This document shows, piece by piece, positions 1 through 6,658 of a DNA stretch of 26,425 nucleotides. Origin of the DNA: a virus; the IMG/VR virus record IMGVR_UViG_3300017783_000171, positions 1 through 26,425 of that record. One strand, 5' to 3'. Below the pieces are notes generated by a model. The model searched no databases, was not told the DNA's origin, and worked only from the letters and a program-made list of their open reading frames with translations. Position 1 is the stretch's first letter; the number at the start of each line of letters is the position of its first letter. Position numbers and translations under genes: made by a program.

Positions 1-295
1 CAATCCTTGCTTCTGCTACCTCTCTTGCAATAGGTATTAATTCATCTACGATAGCGGCAATAGGCTCAGTTAATATCTGTGCAGTTTCTTCAATACCGCT
101 AAATGCGTCAAGCATAAGACTGTTCATCGTAGTTGACATAGCCTGTGCATCTTTCAGCATACGTGCGGCTTGGAATGTACCTATAACATCGAAATAAACT
201 CTAGATGCACCTGCTCTTAGGACTACCATTAGTATGCCGACTAATACAACCATTACAGGGCTTGTTACGCCTATTATATCAACAGGAACAATCAT
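1..295 (-). CDS. Tape measure protein, N-terminal 98 residues (runs off the left edge)
   Basis: This frame starts with ATG at 293-295 and stays open to position 1, so only the N-terminus is visible. It begins with a hydrophobic, membrane-like segment (about residues 2-27, from VPVDIIG to VVLRAG). A helical stretch follows (FDVIGTFQAARMLKDAQAM, then MNSLMLDAFSGIEE) that resembles the start of phage tape measure proteins. The call rests mainly on position: it directly follows the frameshifting tail assembly chaperones, where siphoviruses encode the tape measure, which sets tail length and is threaded through the tube. GGAG lies 10 nt upstream of the chosen ATG. An earlier ATG at 300-302 is in another frame and opens only 7 codons. 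The total length cannot be judged here. Confidence 0.6.
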   Translation of the reverse strand, partial: MIVPVDIIGVTSPVMVVLVGILMVVLRAGASRVYFDVIGTFQAARMLKDAQAMSTTMNSLMLDAFSGIEETAQILTEPIAAIVDELIPIAREVAEARI

Positions 296-347
296 CTGAC
301 ATACTCTCCACCTAATGCCTTACGGCTCGCTACGTAATACTTTAGAC

Positions 348-629
348 CTAAGTGTTGTTTAAGCCTTCTTGATTACGTTTTCTAGCCTCTCTTCTAGCGT
401 TCCTACGGGCTACGACTGAGGATGCGTCATCACCTCTTAGTGGTGTTAAGCCACCCTTACCTTTTTTAGAGGCTTGTTTAGTCGCATCTGCTATTTTGTC
501 GTTGATGTCTATGGCTACGTTAAGGTCTAACTCAAGCAAGTGTCTACCTTCCGGTTGACTATAATGCAACCATAACTCAGACGGTAGTGTTCCTTTGAAG
601 GCCATGCAAAGTGAGGGTGCGACCCTCAC
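348..629 (-). CDS. Tail assembly chaperone, C-terminal (T) extension expressed by -1 frameshift
   Basis: This 93-codon frame has a possible GTG start at 629, but it is more likely expressed as the second half of a frameshift fusion with the gene at 626-976. The frame is open upstream to the slippery site at 635-641, so a -1 slip gives a 209-residue fusion (114 residues from the first frame, then 95). The extension begins DFVRVAPSLCMAF and ends in a strongly basic, Ala/Arg-rich tail (VVARRNARREARKRN). In lambda, gpG and gpGT are made this way at about 30:1, and the T part contacts tail tube subunits during assembly on the tape measure. Here too the pair lies between tail tube and tape measure. 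No good ribosome binding site precedes the GTG, and that GTG lies inside the hairpin. Confidence 0.72.
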   Translation of the reverse strand: MRVAPSLCMAFKGTLPSELWLHYSQPEGRHLLELDLNVAIDINDKIADATKQASKKGKGGLTPLRGDDASSVVARRNARREARKRNQEGLNNT

Positions 630-641
630 GAAGTCAAAAAA
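611..641 (-). promoter_or_regulatory. -1 programmed ribosomal frameshift signal (slippery heptamer plus hairpin)
   Basis: Read on the minus strand, the zero frame runs AAT TTT TTG ACT TCG TGA. T_TTT_TTG (641 to 635) is a canonical X_XXY_YYZ heptamer. A 5-nt spacer (634-630) separates it from a perfect 8-bp stem, GTGAGGGT/ACCCTCAC (629-622 with 618-611), with a 3-nt loop. The zero-frame stop TGA (628-626) lies inside the hairpin. All three standard parts of a -1 signal are visible, and the position at the end of the first tail chaperone matches the known phage location. The efficiency cannot be read from sequence. Confidence 0.85.
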
Positions 642-976
642 TTGACTGCACCTTCCTCATCGTCACCACGTATGAAAGCAAGTAAAGGCATCAATTCTTC
701 TAGAGTAAACAAATCAATATCAAAATCGGCAGGTTCTATAATACACTTAGGAAGCCAATCAGTCAACTGTGCTTCTATACCGCACCCTGCTTTATCTAAA
801 GCATCTGCTAACTCCATTTGTTGTTCATTACTCCAATCTTCTACCTTATCCATGTTAAATGACTTAAACACTCTAGCCTGAGCGTTACTTAGTTTTAACT
901 TAGCAAGACCTGATGCTTGTTTAAGGGTAATTTTTGTTCCATCGTCTAATTCAAACTCTTTCTTTTTTACCGGCAT
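626..976 (-). CDS. Tail assembly chaperone (G-like)
   Basis: This 116-residue, acidic, mostly helical protein starts at ATG 976. It begins with a Lys/acidic strand-like segment (VKKKEFELDDGTKITLKQA) and ends in an acidic helical part rich in Leu and Glu (DIDLFTLEELMPLLAFI). Length, charge and place after the tail tube gene fit the gpG class of siphovirus tail assembly chaperones, which coat the tape measure until tube polymerisation. The last codons contain a slippery TTTTTTG followed by a hairpin, so a fraction of ribosomes should read into the 348-629 frame. It overlaps the preceding small gene (951-1112) by 26 nt. The function rests on synteny and the frameshift signal rather than on a recognised motif. 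Confidence 0.72.
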   Translation of the reverse strand: MPVKKKEFELDDGTKITLKQASGLAKLKLSNAQARVFKSFNMDKVEDWSNEQQMELADALDKAGCGIEAQLTDWLPKCIIEPADFDIDLFTLEELMPLLAFIRGDDEEGAVNFLTS

Positions 977-1112
977 TCTTCTTCCACTTCCTTCTCTCTT
1001 TTACCTTTCTTGGTAATTTCACTTCACTAATCAGACGGACTGTACCATCTTCCTGTACTTCCCATGTGCCGATACTATTAATAAACCGTTTGGATGCACC
1101 GGCCCTTGACAT
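951..1112 (-). CDS. Small basic protein of unknown function (53 aa)
   Basis: This 53-codon frame starts at ATG 1112 and stops with TGA at 951-953, overlapping the next gene by 26 nt. The product begins MSRAGASKRFINSIGTWEV, continues with EDGTVRLISEV, and ends in a very basic tail (KLPRKVKERRKWKKNAGKK). I do not recognise it. It fills what would otherwise be a 160-nt gap between genes that elsewhere abut or overlap, which supports it being real. AGGT lies 8 nt before the ATG, and a TATA-like box (TAAATTAT) sits about 27 nt upstream, so either initiation mode is possible. A frame read from the GTATG slightly upstream is much shorter (28 codons) and less likely. Confidence 0.5.
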   Translation of the reverse strand: MSRAGASKRFINSIGTWEVQEDGTVRLISEVKLPRKVKERRKWKKNAGKKERV

Positions 1113-1135
1113 ACCATCCGACCTACTCAGAAAAG

Positions 1136-1143
1136 ATAATTTA
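1136..1143 (-). promoter_or_regulatory. Candidate TATA box for the tail chaperone genes
   Basis: TAAATTAT on the minus strand is centred about 27 nt upstream of ATG 1112, the spacing seen at the other candidate leaderless promoters here. It lies at the 3' end of the upstream coding region. This is weaker than the sites at 22979 and 23258 because an AGGT also precedes this start and AT-rich octamers occur by chance. Confidence 0.3.
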
Positions 1144-1359
1144 CTCTTCCTCTTGTTTTAAGGACTTACTTTTAGGCTTAGTTTTCTTTGCCGTCTTTTT
1201 AGGAGCGGGTTTCTTTACAGGCTCAGGAAGAATCATTTTTCCTCTAGGCCATTTCTTAGCAAATGATTTACACTTATCTTCTGACATAGCAAGCACTTCG
1301 GGATGCCAATTTTCAGGTATCGCATATCCTAAACTTGCGGCCCATTCTAGAGAAACCAT
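1141..1359 (-). CDS. Small protein with Lys-rich tail, after the tail tube gene
   Basis: This 72-residue protein begins MVSLEWAASLGYAIPENWHP. I chose ATG 1359 over a TTG 9 nt earlier because GAGGT ends 8 nt before the ATG (TGAGGTTGTTAAATATG), and the TGA of that string is the stop of the tail tube gene. Residues 1-45 look folded (several Trp and Pro, EDKCKSFAKKWPRGKM). The rest is a low-complexity basic tail (KKPAPKKTAKKTKPKSKS) ending in acidic residues. I do not recognise the family. Similar Lys/Ala/Pro tails occur in histone H1-like and ribosomal proteins, and another Lys-rich microprotein lies at 16812-16937. A tail-assembly or nucleic-acid contact role is only a guess from position. Confidence 0.6.
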   Translation of the reverse strand: MVSLEWAASLGYAIPENWHPEVLAMSEDKCKSFAKKWPRGKMILPEPVKKPAPKKTAKKTKPKSKSLKQEEE

Positions 1360-1370
1360 ATTTAACAACC

Positions 1371-2999
1371 TCAGTAGGCACTAGTCTGCAACTGTGCGCC
1401 CTTCATCTTAACCATGATAGCCGCCGCCGCACCTTTAGCCTTTGAATCGTAGAAGGCTTGGAAGTTAACAGACATTCTAGCAGGGTCACGACCGCTAACT
1501 GATGCTTCGGGGGCTTCAAACCTAACGTTGTAGAGAGTAATCTCCATGTGGTCTGCGTCTGTTGCATCCTGAAACTTCAACTTTAGTGCAGGTCGCCCTG
1601 CTCCACCGTGTAGTTTGTGAACGGCAGTAGAAGTAGCCAAGTCTGCGTAAGTAGGCTCTCCCTTTAGTCCGGTAGTATCGGAATAAATAATCTCGTTAAA
1701 CTCCATACTACCTGTAATTTCCCTAGTCCTTGAAGGTGGGATTCTTTGAATTGTGTTTGCTCCGACTGCGTAAGCCGAATCAAGGTCACGGTTGATATTC
1801 ATTTCTAGACTGATAGACTGAACCTTAGTAGATGTGTTTAGTGAACCATCTACGTACAACTCAGCACCGGAAAAGTGTAGAGCGTCTACATCGTTACCGG
1901 AGAAAGAAACTCCTGTCTGAATAGCAACAGGTGTTTGTTCTGCCTGTCCTAAAAAGTCAGCAGATGCCATAACGTACTCGTTTAGGTTTGCACTTAGGGA
2001 TAGCCTTGTGCTTACCATACCTGTGAAAGTGTGTTCCTTAGCCTCTCTACCCACACGGATAGTAAAAGAAGGATAAGCGTGTGAAGCCGTAACAGGCTCA
2101 GTAAATACGTGCTTGTTTGCTCCACCGTTAACTGTGGTAACTGCACCGCCGTTTGTTCCGCCTACTGCCGCTCTTGCCGCCGTTTCTCCTGTTAGAACAA
2201 CGGATTGTGTATTTGCTCTACCTGAACCCGGAACAGTAATGTAACCGTAGATTTTGCCCGGCTCTATTCCATTACCATAGTTTTCGTATTGTAGGCAAAC
2301 TGTGTCGTCTGCTACTGTTCCCATAGCCGCCGCACTAGAAAAAGTGTTATCTGCTTTGTAAGTAGTAACTCCTGTCAATGTGTCTGTGCTTACACCTGTG
2401 TATGTAAAGTATGTTCCGGCAGTTGTAGAGTTGTCTGTGGGTGAGCCTAGAATACCGTAGCCTATGTTAGTAGCGTCAACTGTTAGACCTGAGTGAGTAG
2501 CCCATGCCGCTCCTTCTCCTGAGTGTAGAACAATTGACTCAGAACCATTTGTACCGCTTAGGTCTTGTGCGCCATCTACTGCGCCTATTGCACCATTTCT
2601 GACTTCCCAATATCCGATAGTTTCAGAACCTTGTACCATAGTATTTTGTGTTTCTGTGTAACCGTAGCCTCTACCGTCAACTTGATTTGAGATTGCGGCA
2701 AATGCTACTGCATCCCAAAACTCGTTTTCAGCAGTTACGGGTAAGAAAGAGGACATAATGTTCCCCATAAAATCGTCAGGTTGAACGGCAAAGTTAACTG
2801 AACCTTCACCATACTTGGTGTTAGTTACGGCCTTTGATGCCACCTGTCTGCTCATATCGTTCCTTGTTAGCAAGTCGAAAGTTTGCTTAAACGACTCGTC
2901 ATCTACTTCTCCAAAAGTTTGTGTTCCGCTTGGCTCTACTCCGAAGGTAGTTTCTTTCTCAATCGAAACATATCTATTTATCCATTCTGCTCCCGCCAT
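1371..2999 (-). CDS. Major tail (tube) protein
   Basis: This is a 542-residue protein from ATG 2999. A GTG at 3026 would add 9 residues, but GAGGT ends 6 nt before ATG 2999, and MAGAEWINRYVSIEKETTFG is a typical tube-protein start. The N-terminus (VSIEKETTFGVEPS) and the region around residue 350 (KEHTFTGMVSTRLSLSANL) resemble phage tail tube proteins of the phage_tail_3 type. It contains a Gly/Ser/Thr-rich middle (about residues 130-300) that looks like inserted beta-rich surface domains, so it is longer than most tube proteins (150-300 residues). The C-terminus returns to tube-like strands (MEITLYNVRFEAPEASVSG). It stacks as hexamers to form the tail tube. Its place between the terminator-like gene and the chaperone/tape-measure genes is the canonical one. 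Confidence 0.8.
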   Translation of the reverse strand: MAGAEWINRYVSIEKETTFGVEPSGTQTFGEVDDESFKQTFDLLTRNDMSRQVASKAVTNTKYGEGSVNFAVQPDDFMGNIMSSFLPVTAENEFWDAVAFAAISNQVDGRGYGYTETQNTMVQGSETIGYWEVRNGAIGAVDGAQDLSGTNGSESIVLHSGEGAAWATHSGLTVDATNIGYGILGSPTDNSTTAGTYFTYTGVSTDTLTGVTTYKADNTFSSAAAMGTVADDTVCLQYENYGNGIEPGKIYGYITVPGSGRANTQSVVLTGETAARAAVGGTNGGAVTTVNGGANKHVFTEPVTASHAYPSFTIRVGREAKEHTFTGMVSTRLSLSANLNEYVMASADFLGQAEQTPVAIQTGVSFSGNDVDALHFSGAELYVDGSLNTSTKVQSISLEMNINRDLDSAYAVGANTIQRIPPSRTREITGSMEFNEIIYSDTTGLKGEPTYADLATSTAVHKLHGGAGRPALKLKFQDATDADHMEITLYNVRFEAPEASVSGRDPARMSVNFQAFYDSKAKGAAAAIMVKMKGAQLQTSAY

Positions 3000-3047
3000 A
3001 TTGATACCTCTATGTGGCTTACTCACGCATTATGTGTCTTATCAACA

Positions 3048-4091
3048 TTACCTATGTGTCATATTTATTCGGCGTATGTAATCTAGTGATAAAGTATGCA
3101 CACAAATGGTTTCATCGCTATCTAGTTTTGTGTCAAAATCAGTCTGAAAGCCCGTAATACTATCCGTAGTACCCTTTAGTCCTGTGTTAGTATACAACTC
3201 ATCAAATATTTCTCCTATGATATTTAGACCTGAGCGGTACGCTTGTTCGTAGTTAGTATCTTTAGTAGTAACGAATATTTCTACTGTGTAATCTTGTGTA
3301 ATTGTAGACCCGCCTAGAGTTTCAAACTCTCCGTTACCTAGACCTCTAAGAATAACGTGTACTGTTGGTGGGGTAAGTCTGTTACGCATTTGTGAGGATA
3401 AGTCATAACCATATATGATAGAAGAATCTGCAACCTGTGTTTTTAAGTACATTCTGTCAGAATCCCTAAGTTGTTGTACTACTGACAACCCCATTCTAGC
3501 CAATGCGTCTTGTGCAAAATCACTAGTCATCAACTCTTCGGGATTAAATGCGCCACTTGTACTTACATATATACTACCCCATCTTACCGACCCACTTGTA
3601 TTACCAAACTTTACGCCCGCACTACTACTTGCAGAACCTACTACTGAGTAGAAAGCATCGTCACCTTCTGCATTTCTTAGTATATCGTATACGTATAGTT
3701 TTGCATTACCACTACTATCCATAGTTAGTCTTAGTACAAGTGGTACTGCATCATCTTCTGTTTGTAACATATCTAAGTCGGATATACTTACAGTAGTAGT
3801 ACCTACTAGGTCTAGCCCTGTACCATTTCCCTTACTTCTAACTTCTACTCTTTTTGTACCGTCATCAATAACTAGTATCGGGTCTGCCGAGTCAGGAGCA
3901 GTATCAAAGATAAAAGAGGCTACCATAGTATTAGCAGTACCACCACTTATACTATAACTAGAGTTACTTATAGCCCAATAGTTTCCATTAGCAGAACCAC
4001 CACTACCACTAAACGAAAGACCGTCTGATTGTGTAGGGTTGCCGCCCCTCATTCTACTATTCCATATTTGTTTTGTATTTGCTATACTCAT
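3048..4091 (-). CDS. Tail terminator-like protein with an N-terminal lectin-like domain
   Basis: This 347-residue protein appears to have two parts. Residues 1-175 are Ser/Gly/Asn-rich beta structure (DGLSFSGSGGSANGNYWAIS, later SFIFDTAPDSADPILVIDDG, then LVLRLTMDSSGNAKLYVYD) that reads like a concanavalin A/LamG-type jelly roll. Residues from about 185 on carry helix-strand patterns of tail terminator/completion proteins (PPTVHVILRGLGNGEF, TQDYTVEIFVTTKDTNYEQA, LDYIRRI at the end). Terminators form a ring closing the tail tube next to the head, and this gene sits directly before the tail tube gene, the expected place. The domain fusion would put a sugar-binding-type fold at the neck. Start: GGGGGT precedes ATG 4091, and the gene overlaps the upstream stop by one base. 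Both assignments are from pattern and synteny. Confidence 0.6.
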   Translation of the reverse strand: MSIANTKQIWNSRMRGGNPTQSDGLSFSGSGGSANGNYWAISNSSYSISGGTANTMVASFIFDTAPDSADPILVIDDGTKRVEVRSKGNGTGLDLVGTTTVSISDLDMLQTEDDAVPLVLRLTMDSSGNAKLYVYDILRNAEGDDAFYSVVGSASSSAGVKFGNTSGSVRWGSIYVSTSGAFNPEELMTSDFAQDALARMGLSVVQQLRDSDRMYLKTQVADSSIIYGYDLSSQMRNRLTPPTVHVILRGLGNGEFETLGGSTITQDYTVEIFVTTKDTNYEQAYRSGLNIIGEIFDELYTNTGLKGTTDSITGFQTDFDTKLDSDETICVHTLSLDYIRRINMTHR

Positions 4092-5071
4092 TAGTATACC
4101 CCCGTTCCTATTTTCTTAATCATATCTGATACTAAAACTTGTGCCGTCGCATCGTAGGTTGCTTGGTCTAATTCTCTACTAGTAGTAGATAGCCACCTAC
4201 CCATAAACTTTACGGCAGGGAAACCCGGATGATTACCTTTAAGTGTTGCTATGTAAGTGTCGCCCCTACTTCTCCTTGCCCCTGATGAGGCAAATAGCGT
4301 CACTAGTTTGTCGCTAAAAGCAAATGGCTCTACACCATCCTCATACATTTCGCTTAGGTTTACTGTTTTACCTTCGTGACCGCCTTTTACACCGGTAGGA
4401 TTATCTGCTTGTGAAGGCCATTCTCCGTCACCATAAGAACCGGCTACGTGCCTCATAAATCTGCCTCTACTTTGCCCCGTAGCAGAATCAAACATTTCCA
4501 TTGTGTGTAGTGACCCTTTTAATACGTCAAAAACATCCCCTTTTACTTTTTTCATTCTATCTTTTCCACCTAGATGTTCTGCTATATCTAGAAAAGTAAT
4601 AGCGTGACGCATACCTTCATTGATAGCAAATCTTTGTGTTATTGCTTGTGATAGTCTAGCGACTGTTGCTAATTCCCCTTCCATACCGTCTGTTAAACCT
4701 TTCTTATCAAAATGTACGCTAAAACCTAGACCTACACCACCTATACTTTTAGTGCCTATTTGTCTTTTACGGGTTTGACTTGCACCCATTGGTTTGTTAG
4801 CATCACCGACTCTTTGTTCCCAATTATCATATCTTTCTTTTGACCTATTTCTACCTAACTTATCTAACTTACGCATCATTTTTTTCTCGTTATTAGTAAT
4901 TGGTTTTTTGGGGTTTAAGCCTCTTGGCATATCTCCTACGCTTGGGTTTTTTAACCGACCACCTGCTCTAGTAGGTAAACCCCTTCTACGCATTTCTTTG
5001 TCGGTACTTCTTTGTATTTTCATTCTTGGTACTTTATCACCAAGCGGATTACGACCTCTATTGCTAGCCAT
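4091..5071 (-). CDS. Neck / head-tail joining protein (putative)
   Basis: This is a 326-residue protein. The first 100 residues are very basic and probably unstructured (MRRRGLPTRAGGRL, KKMMRKLDKLGRNRSKER). A folded part follows (from about IGGVGLGFSVHFDKKGLTDG), including a helical segment (MEGELATVARLSQAITQRFA) typical of HK97 gp10-like or minor-capsid neck proteins. Its place, after a connector-type gene and before the terminator-like gene, fits a head-tail joining role. The start is well fixed: GGTGATTAA directly precedes ATG 5071, and the TAG stop of the previous gene touches GTGAT. About 200 residues beyond the basic region is larger than gp10 (about 100-150), so extra domains are likely. 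Not recognised at family level with certainty. Confidence 0.5.
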   Translation of the reverse strand: MASNRGRNPLGDKVPRMKIQRSTDKEMRRRGLPTRAGGRLKNPSVGDMPRGLNPKKPITNNEKKMMRKLDKLGRNRSKERYDNWEQRVGDANKPMGASQTRKRQIGTKSIGGVGLGFSVHFDKKGLTDGMEGELATVARLSQAITQRFAINEGMRHAITFLDIAEHLGGKDRMKKVKGDVFDVLKGSLHTMEMFDSATGQSRGRFMRHVAGSYGDGEWPSQADNPTGVKGGHEGKTVNLSEMYEDGVEPFAFSDKLVTLFASSGARRSRGDTYIATLKGNHPGFPAVKFMGRWLSTTSRELDQATYDATAQVLVSDMIKKIGTGVY

Positions 5072-5079
5072 TTAATCAC

Positions 5080-5610
5080 CTAGTCTACTGAGCCTAGATG
5101 TGCTAGCCTTCGTAGATTACTAGTGCCTCTCGCTCTCATCGTGTTTCCTCTTATACTCTCACCGTCAATAAAGAATGTTCCCTCATCTTCCATGTAATAC
5201 GCCGCCGCTAGGTCAGCACATATCTCACGTAGTACGTGCGCCATTTCTCCTTCTTGAACAGTTACATTATCTAAGTGGTCTGCACTTATTCCTGTAACTC
5301 CTGTAAGTTGATTTGTAGATTTACCTGACCATGCGAATGAATCACCGTCTATATTACCGTTTCCGGCCGTGCTAAACGCCGTTCCTGATGTCAGGTTGAT
5401 TGTGGTAGCCCCTGCGCTAATTGCGCCGTCTAGCGTGGTCTGTGCGGTTTCTCTACTAGGAACATTTCTACCATAATCTCTAAACTCTTGGTCTATGTCA
5501 ATGCTAGCCCTGCGGATAGCCCTAGTCAGTTTGTTACTTGCCTGTGTTCTTTGTGCGCTATTTAGCCCTAGCCTAGAACCTATATCCATTGTAGTACAAT
5601 AATATACCAT
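5080..5610 (-). CDS. Head-tail connector/adaptor (gp6-like, putative)
   Basis: This 176-residue protein is placed at ATG 5610 because GGTGATAATAAATG gives a good binding site at normal spacing; an internal ATG 21 nt downstream also exists. Two helical parts (residues 8-50: LGLNSAQRTQASNKLTRAIR, then DIDQEFRDYG; and residues 122-150: EMAHVLREICADLAAAYYME) flank a beta-rich insert (TTLDGAISAGATTINLTSGT). Two-helix proteins with a C-terminal AADLAAAYY-type helix are typical of HK97 gp6/SPP1 gp15-like adaptors that sit under the portal. The beta insert resembles short surface domains of marine phages. It overlaps the upstream small membrane-protein gene by 38 nt. Confidence 0.6.
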   Translation of the reverse strand: MVYYCTTMDIGSRLGLNSAQRTQASNKLTRAIRRASIDIDQEFRDYGRNVPSRETAQTTLDGAISAGATTINLTSGTAFSTAGNGNIDGDSFAWSGKSTNQLTGVTGISADHLDNVTVQEGEMAHVLREICADLAAAYYMEDEGTFFIDGESIRGNTMRARGTSNLRRLAHLGSVD

Positions 5611-5797
5611 TTATTATCACCATTCCCGTATTCGCTACCATCATCAACAAAAGCATACGCTTCGTTAGTTTGTTGTAGGAGTTGAGTGTTTCTTGAATGT
5701 TTTTTAAGTCAGATGTATGCACATTGTTCATTCCTTGCGCTCTACGTAGATGCGTAATAACGTCATTACACCACGTATGCCAATCATTTCCATCCAT
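5573..5797 (-). CDS. Small membrane protein with C-terminal membrane segment
   Basis: This 74-residue protein has a polar helical N-terminus (residues 1-46) and one membrane segment at about residues 47-68 (RMLLLMMVANTGMVIINGIL), ending NGYRF. The start is supported by TGTGATTAT immediately before ATG 5797, where TGTGA also holds the stop of the upstream gene. It is the last of three consecutive small proteins that each carry one membrane segment (5573-6411). Such clusters in tailed viruses often act in host exit (holin-like), but no motif proves it. Its 3' end overlaps the connector gene by 38 nt, so the two are probably translated together. Confidence 0.6.
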   Translation of the reverse strand: MDGNDWHTWCNDVITHLRRAQGMNNVHTSDLKNIQETLNSYNKLTKRMLLLMMVANTGMVIINGILLYYNGYRF

Positions 5798-5801
5798 ATA
5801 A

Positions 5802-6047
5802 TCACATTTGAGTTACGCCTAAAGCCGCTCCTACTATCCCTATTAATGCTAGTAAGGCTTTTTGCATATTAGCCATATACGTAGCAATAAGACCGTTTGT
5901 GATTTCTAACTCGGTTGCGACCTTAGTTAGACCGGTCTTAGTTTCTATCTGTGACTGCACTACTTGTTGTATAAGGGAGTCATGCTTTTCTACGGCATTC
6001 TCTAGTCCTTCAACCTTAACTTCTAGGACTGCTAGTGATTCACTCAT
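5802..6047 (-). CDS. XhlA-like coiled-coil membrane protein (holin/hemolysin type, putative)
   Basis: This is an 81-residue protein. Residues 4-50 show heptad-like spacing of Leu/Val/Ile (LAVLEVKVEGLENAVEKH, LIQQVV, LTKVATELEI). One membrane segment follows at about residues 63-78 (KALLALIGIVGAALGV), with almost no tail after it. Length and architecture match the haemolysin XhlA family of phage cell-surface proteins, which cooperate with a holin in lysis. The match is architectural only. GAGGG lies 6 nt before ATG 6047. It overlaps the upstream gene by 8 nt. In an archaeal virus no peptidoglycan hydrolase would be expected, and none is seen near it. Confidence 0.55.
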   Translation of the reverse strand: MSESLAVLEVKVEGLENAVEKHDSLIQQVVQSQIETKTGLTKVATELEITNGLIATYMANMQKALLALIGIVGAALGVTQM

Positions 6048-6411
6048 CCGAAGCCCTCAACCTTGCAATCAACTCGTCTTTCTTACCGCTAACTGCAAGA
6101 CCTTTCTCCTTTAGAGCGTCTTTCAATTCTGCCACCTTATACTTATCGTAGCCATCTTCTAGAACCTCTAGTTGGTCTTTTGCTTCTTCTACCTTGTCTT
6201 TTATGTCGTCAACGGAATCAATGATTTCATCTAGGGTAATCTTACCATCAGCCGCTAGAGCCTGATATTTCTTATAACCCCATGCCGCCAATCCTATTAG
6301 TGCGGCTACTGCCACTAGGAGTATTTCTACATCATCTAGAAGGGATGACGATTCATTGATACAATCAACAATACAATCTGCTATCGTTTCGTTAGTGCTA
6401 TTATTCTGCAT
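6040..6411 (-). CDS. Membrane-anchored SAP-domain protein
   Basis: This is a 123-residue protein from ATG 6411, preceded by GGTGATTAAA; the in-frame GTG at 6420 lies inside that binding site and is rejected. One membrane segment spans about residues 29-46 (EILLVAVAALIGLAAWGY). An acidic helix or coiled coil follows at 58-86 (LDEIIDSVDDIKDKVEEAKD). A SAP-type helix-extended loop-helix lies at 92-119 (KVAELKDALKEKGLAVSGKK, then DELIARL). SAP domains usually bind DNA or RNA; similar HeH/SAP motifs occur at ends of phage structural proteins. The N-terminal 28 residues contain two Cys and would lie on the other side of the membrane. This architecture in the small-membrane cluster is unusual; I cannot assign a function. 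Confidence 0.65.
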   Translation of the reverse strand: MQNNSTNETIADCIVDCINESSSLLDDVEILLVAVAALIGLAAWGYKKYQALAADGKITLDEIIDSVDDIKDKVEEAKDQLEVLEDGYDKYKVAELKDALKEKGLAVSGKKDELIARLRASDE

Positions 6412-6416
6412 TTTAA

Positions 6417-6584
6417 TCACCTTTCGTATATTATTTGTTTAACTGAGGAAAGTGGGATGACTGTAAAGTGCCTCTCTTCGTTACCTCGATAAAGTTTGTA
6501 CCCATGCGGTGTTTCTTCAATGTTTACATTAGTGTATGACTTCTCCGGCGGTTGATATACTATCTTACCTATTCTTTTTGCCAC
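6417..6584 (-). CDS. Microprotein of unknown function (55 aa, GTG start)
   Basis: This 55-codon frame reads MAKRIGKIVYQPPEKSYTNV and continues NIEETPHGYKLYRGNEER to the stop TGA at 6417-6419. It starts at GTG 6584, and GGTGAT ends exactly 3 nt before the GTG, the same geometry as GGTGATTAAATG at other genes here. Its stop TGA lies within the GGTGAT of the following gene. Spacing and the stop/start junction make it very likely translated. The sequence has alternating hydrophobic residues (GYKLYRG, HFTVIPL) that suggest a small beta fold. I do not recognise it. Confidence 0.65.
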   Translation of the reverse strand: MAKRIGKIVYQPPEKSYTNVNIEETPHGYKLYRGNEERHFTVIPLSSVKQIIYER

Positions 6585-6658
6585 ACTATCACCGTTCCAC
6601 TATGATTTATTGGTGCGTTGCTAGTTATATTAAAATACCTATCTTTTTTAGAATCCAC
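6569..6658 (-). CDS. Possible microprotein (29 aa)
   Basis: This frame runs from GTG 6658 to TAG 6569 and encodes a 29-residue peptide beginning MDSKKDRYFNITSNAPINHS. It overlaps both neighbours. GAGGG lies about 10 nt upstream. It covers the only stretch not used by the flanking short frames, but it is so short that chance cannot be excluded. Confidence 0.25.
   Translation of the reverse strand: MDSKKDRYFNITSNAPINHSGTVIVWQKE

Noticed and set aside
1094-1384. Plus-strand frame of 96 codons rich in Phe and Leu
   Set aside because: It is the antisense of Lys-rich tails on the minus strand, which read as Phe/Leu, and it opposes all neighbouring genes.
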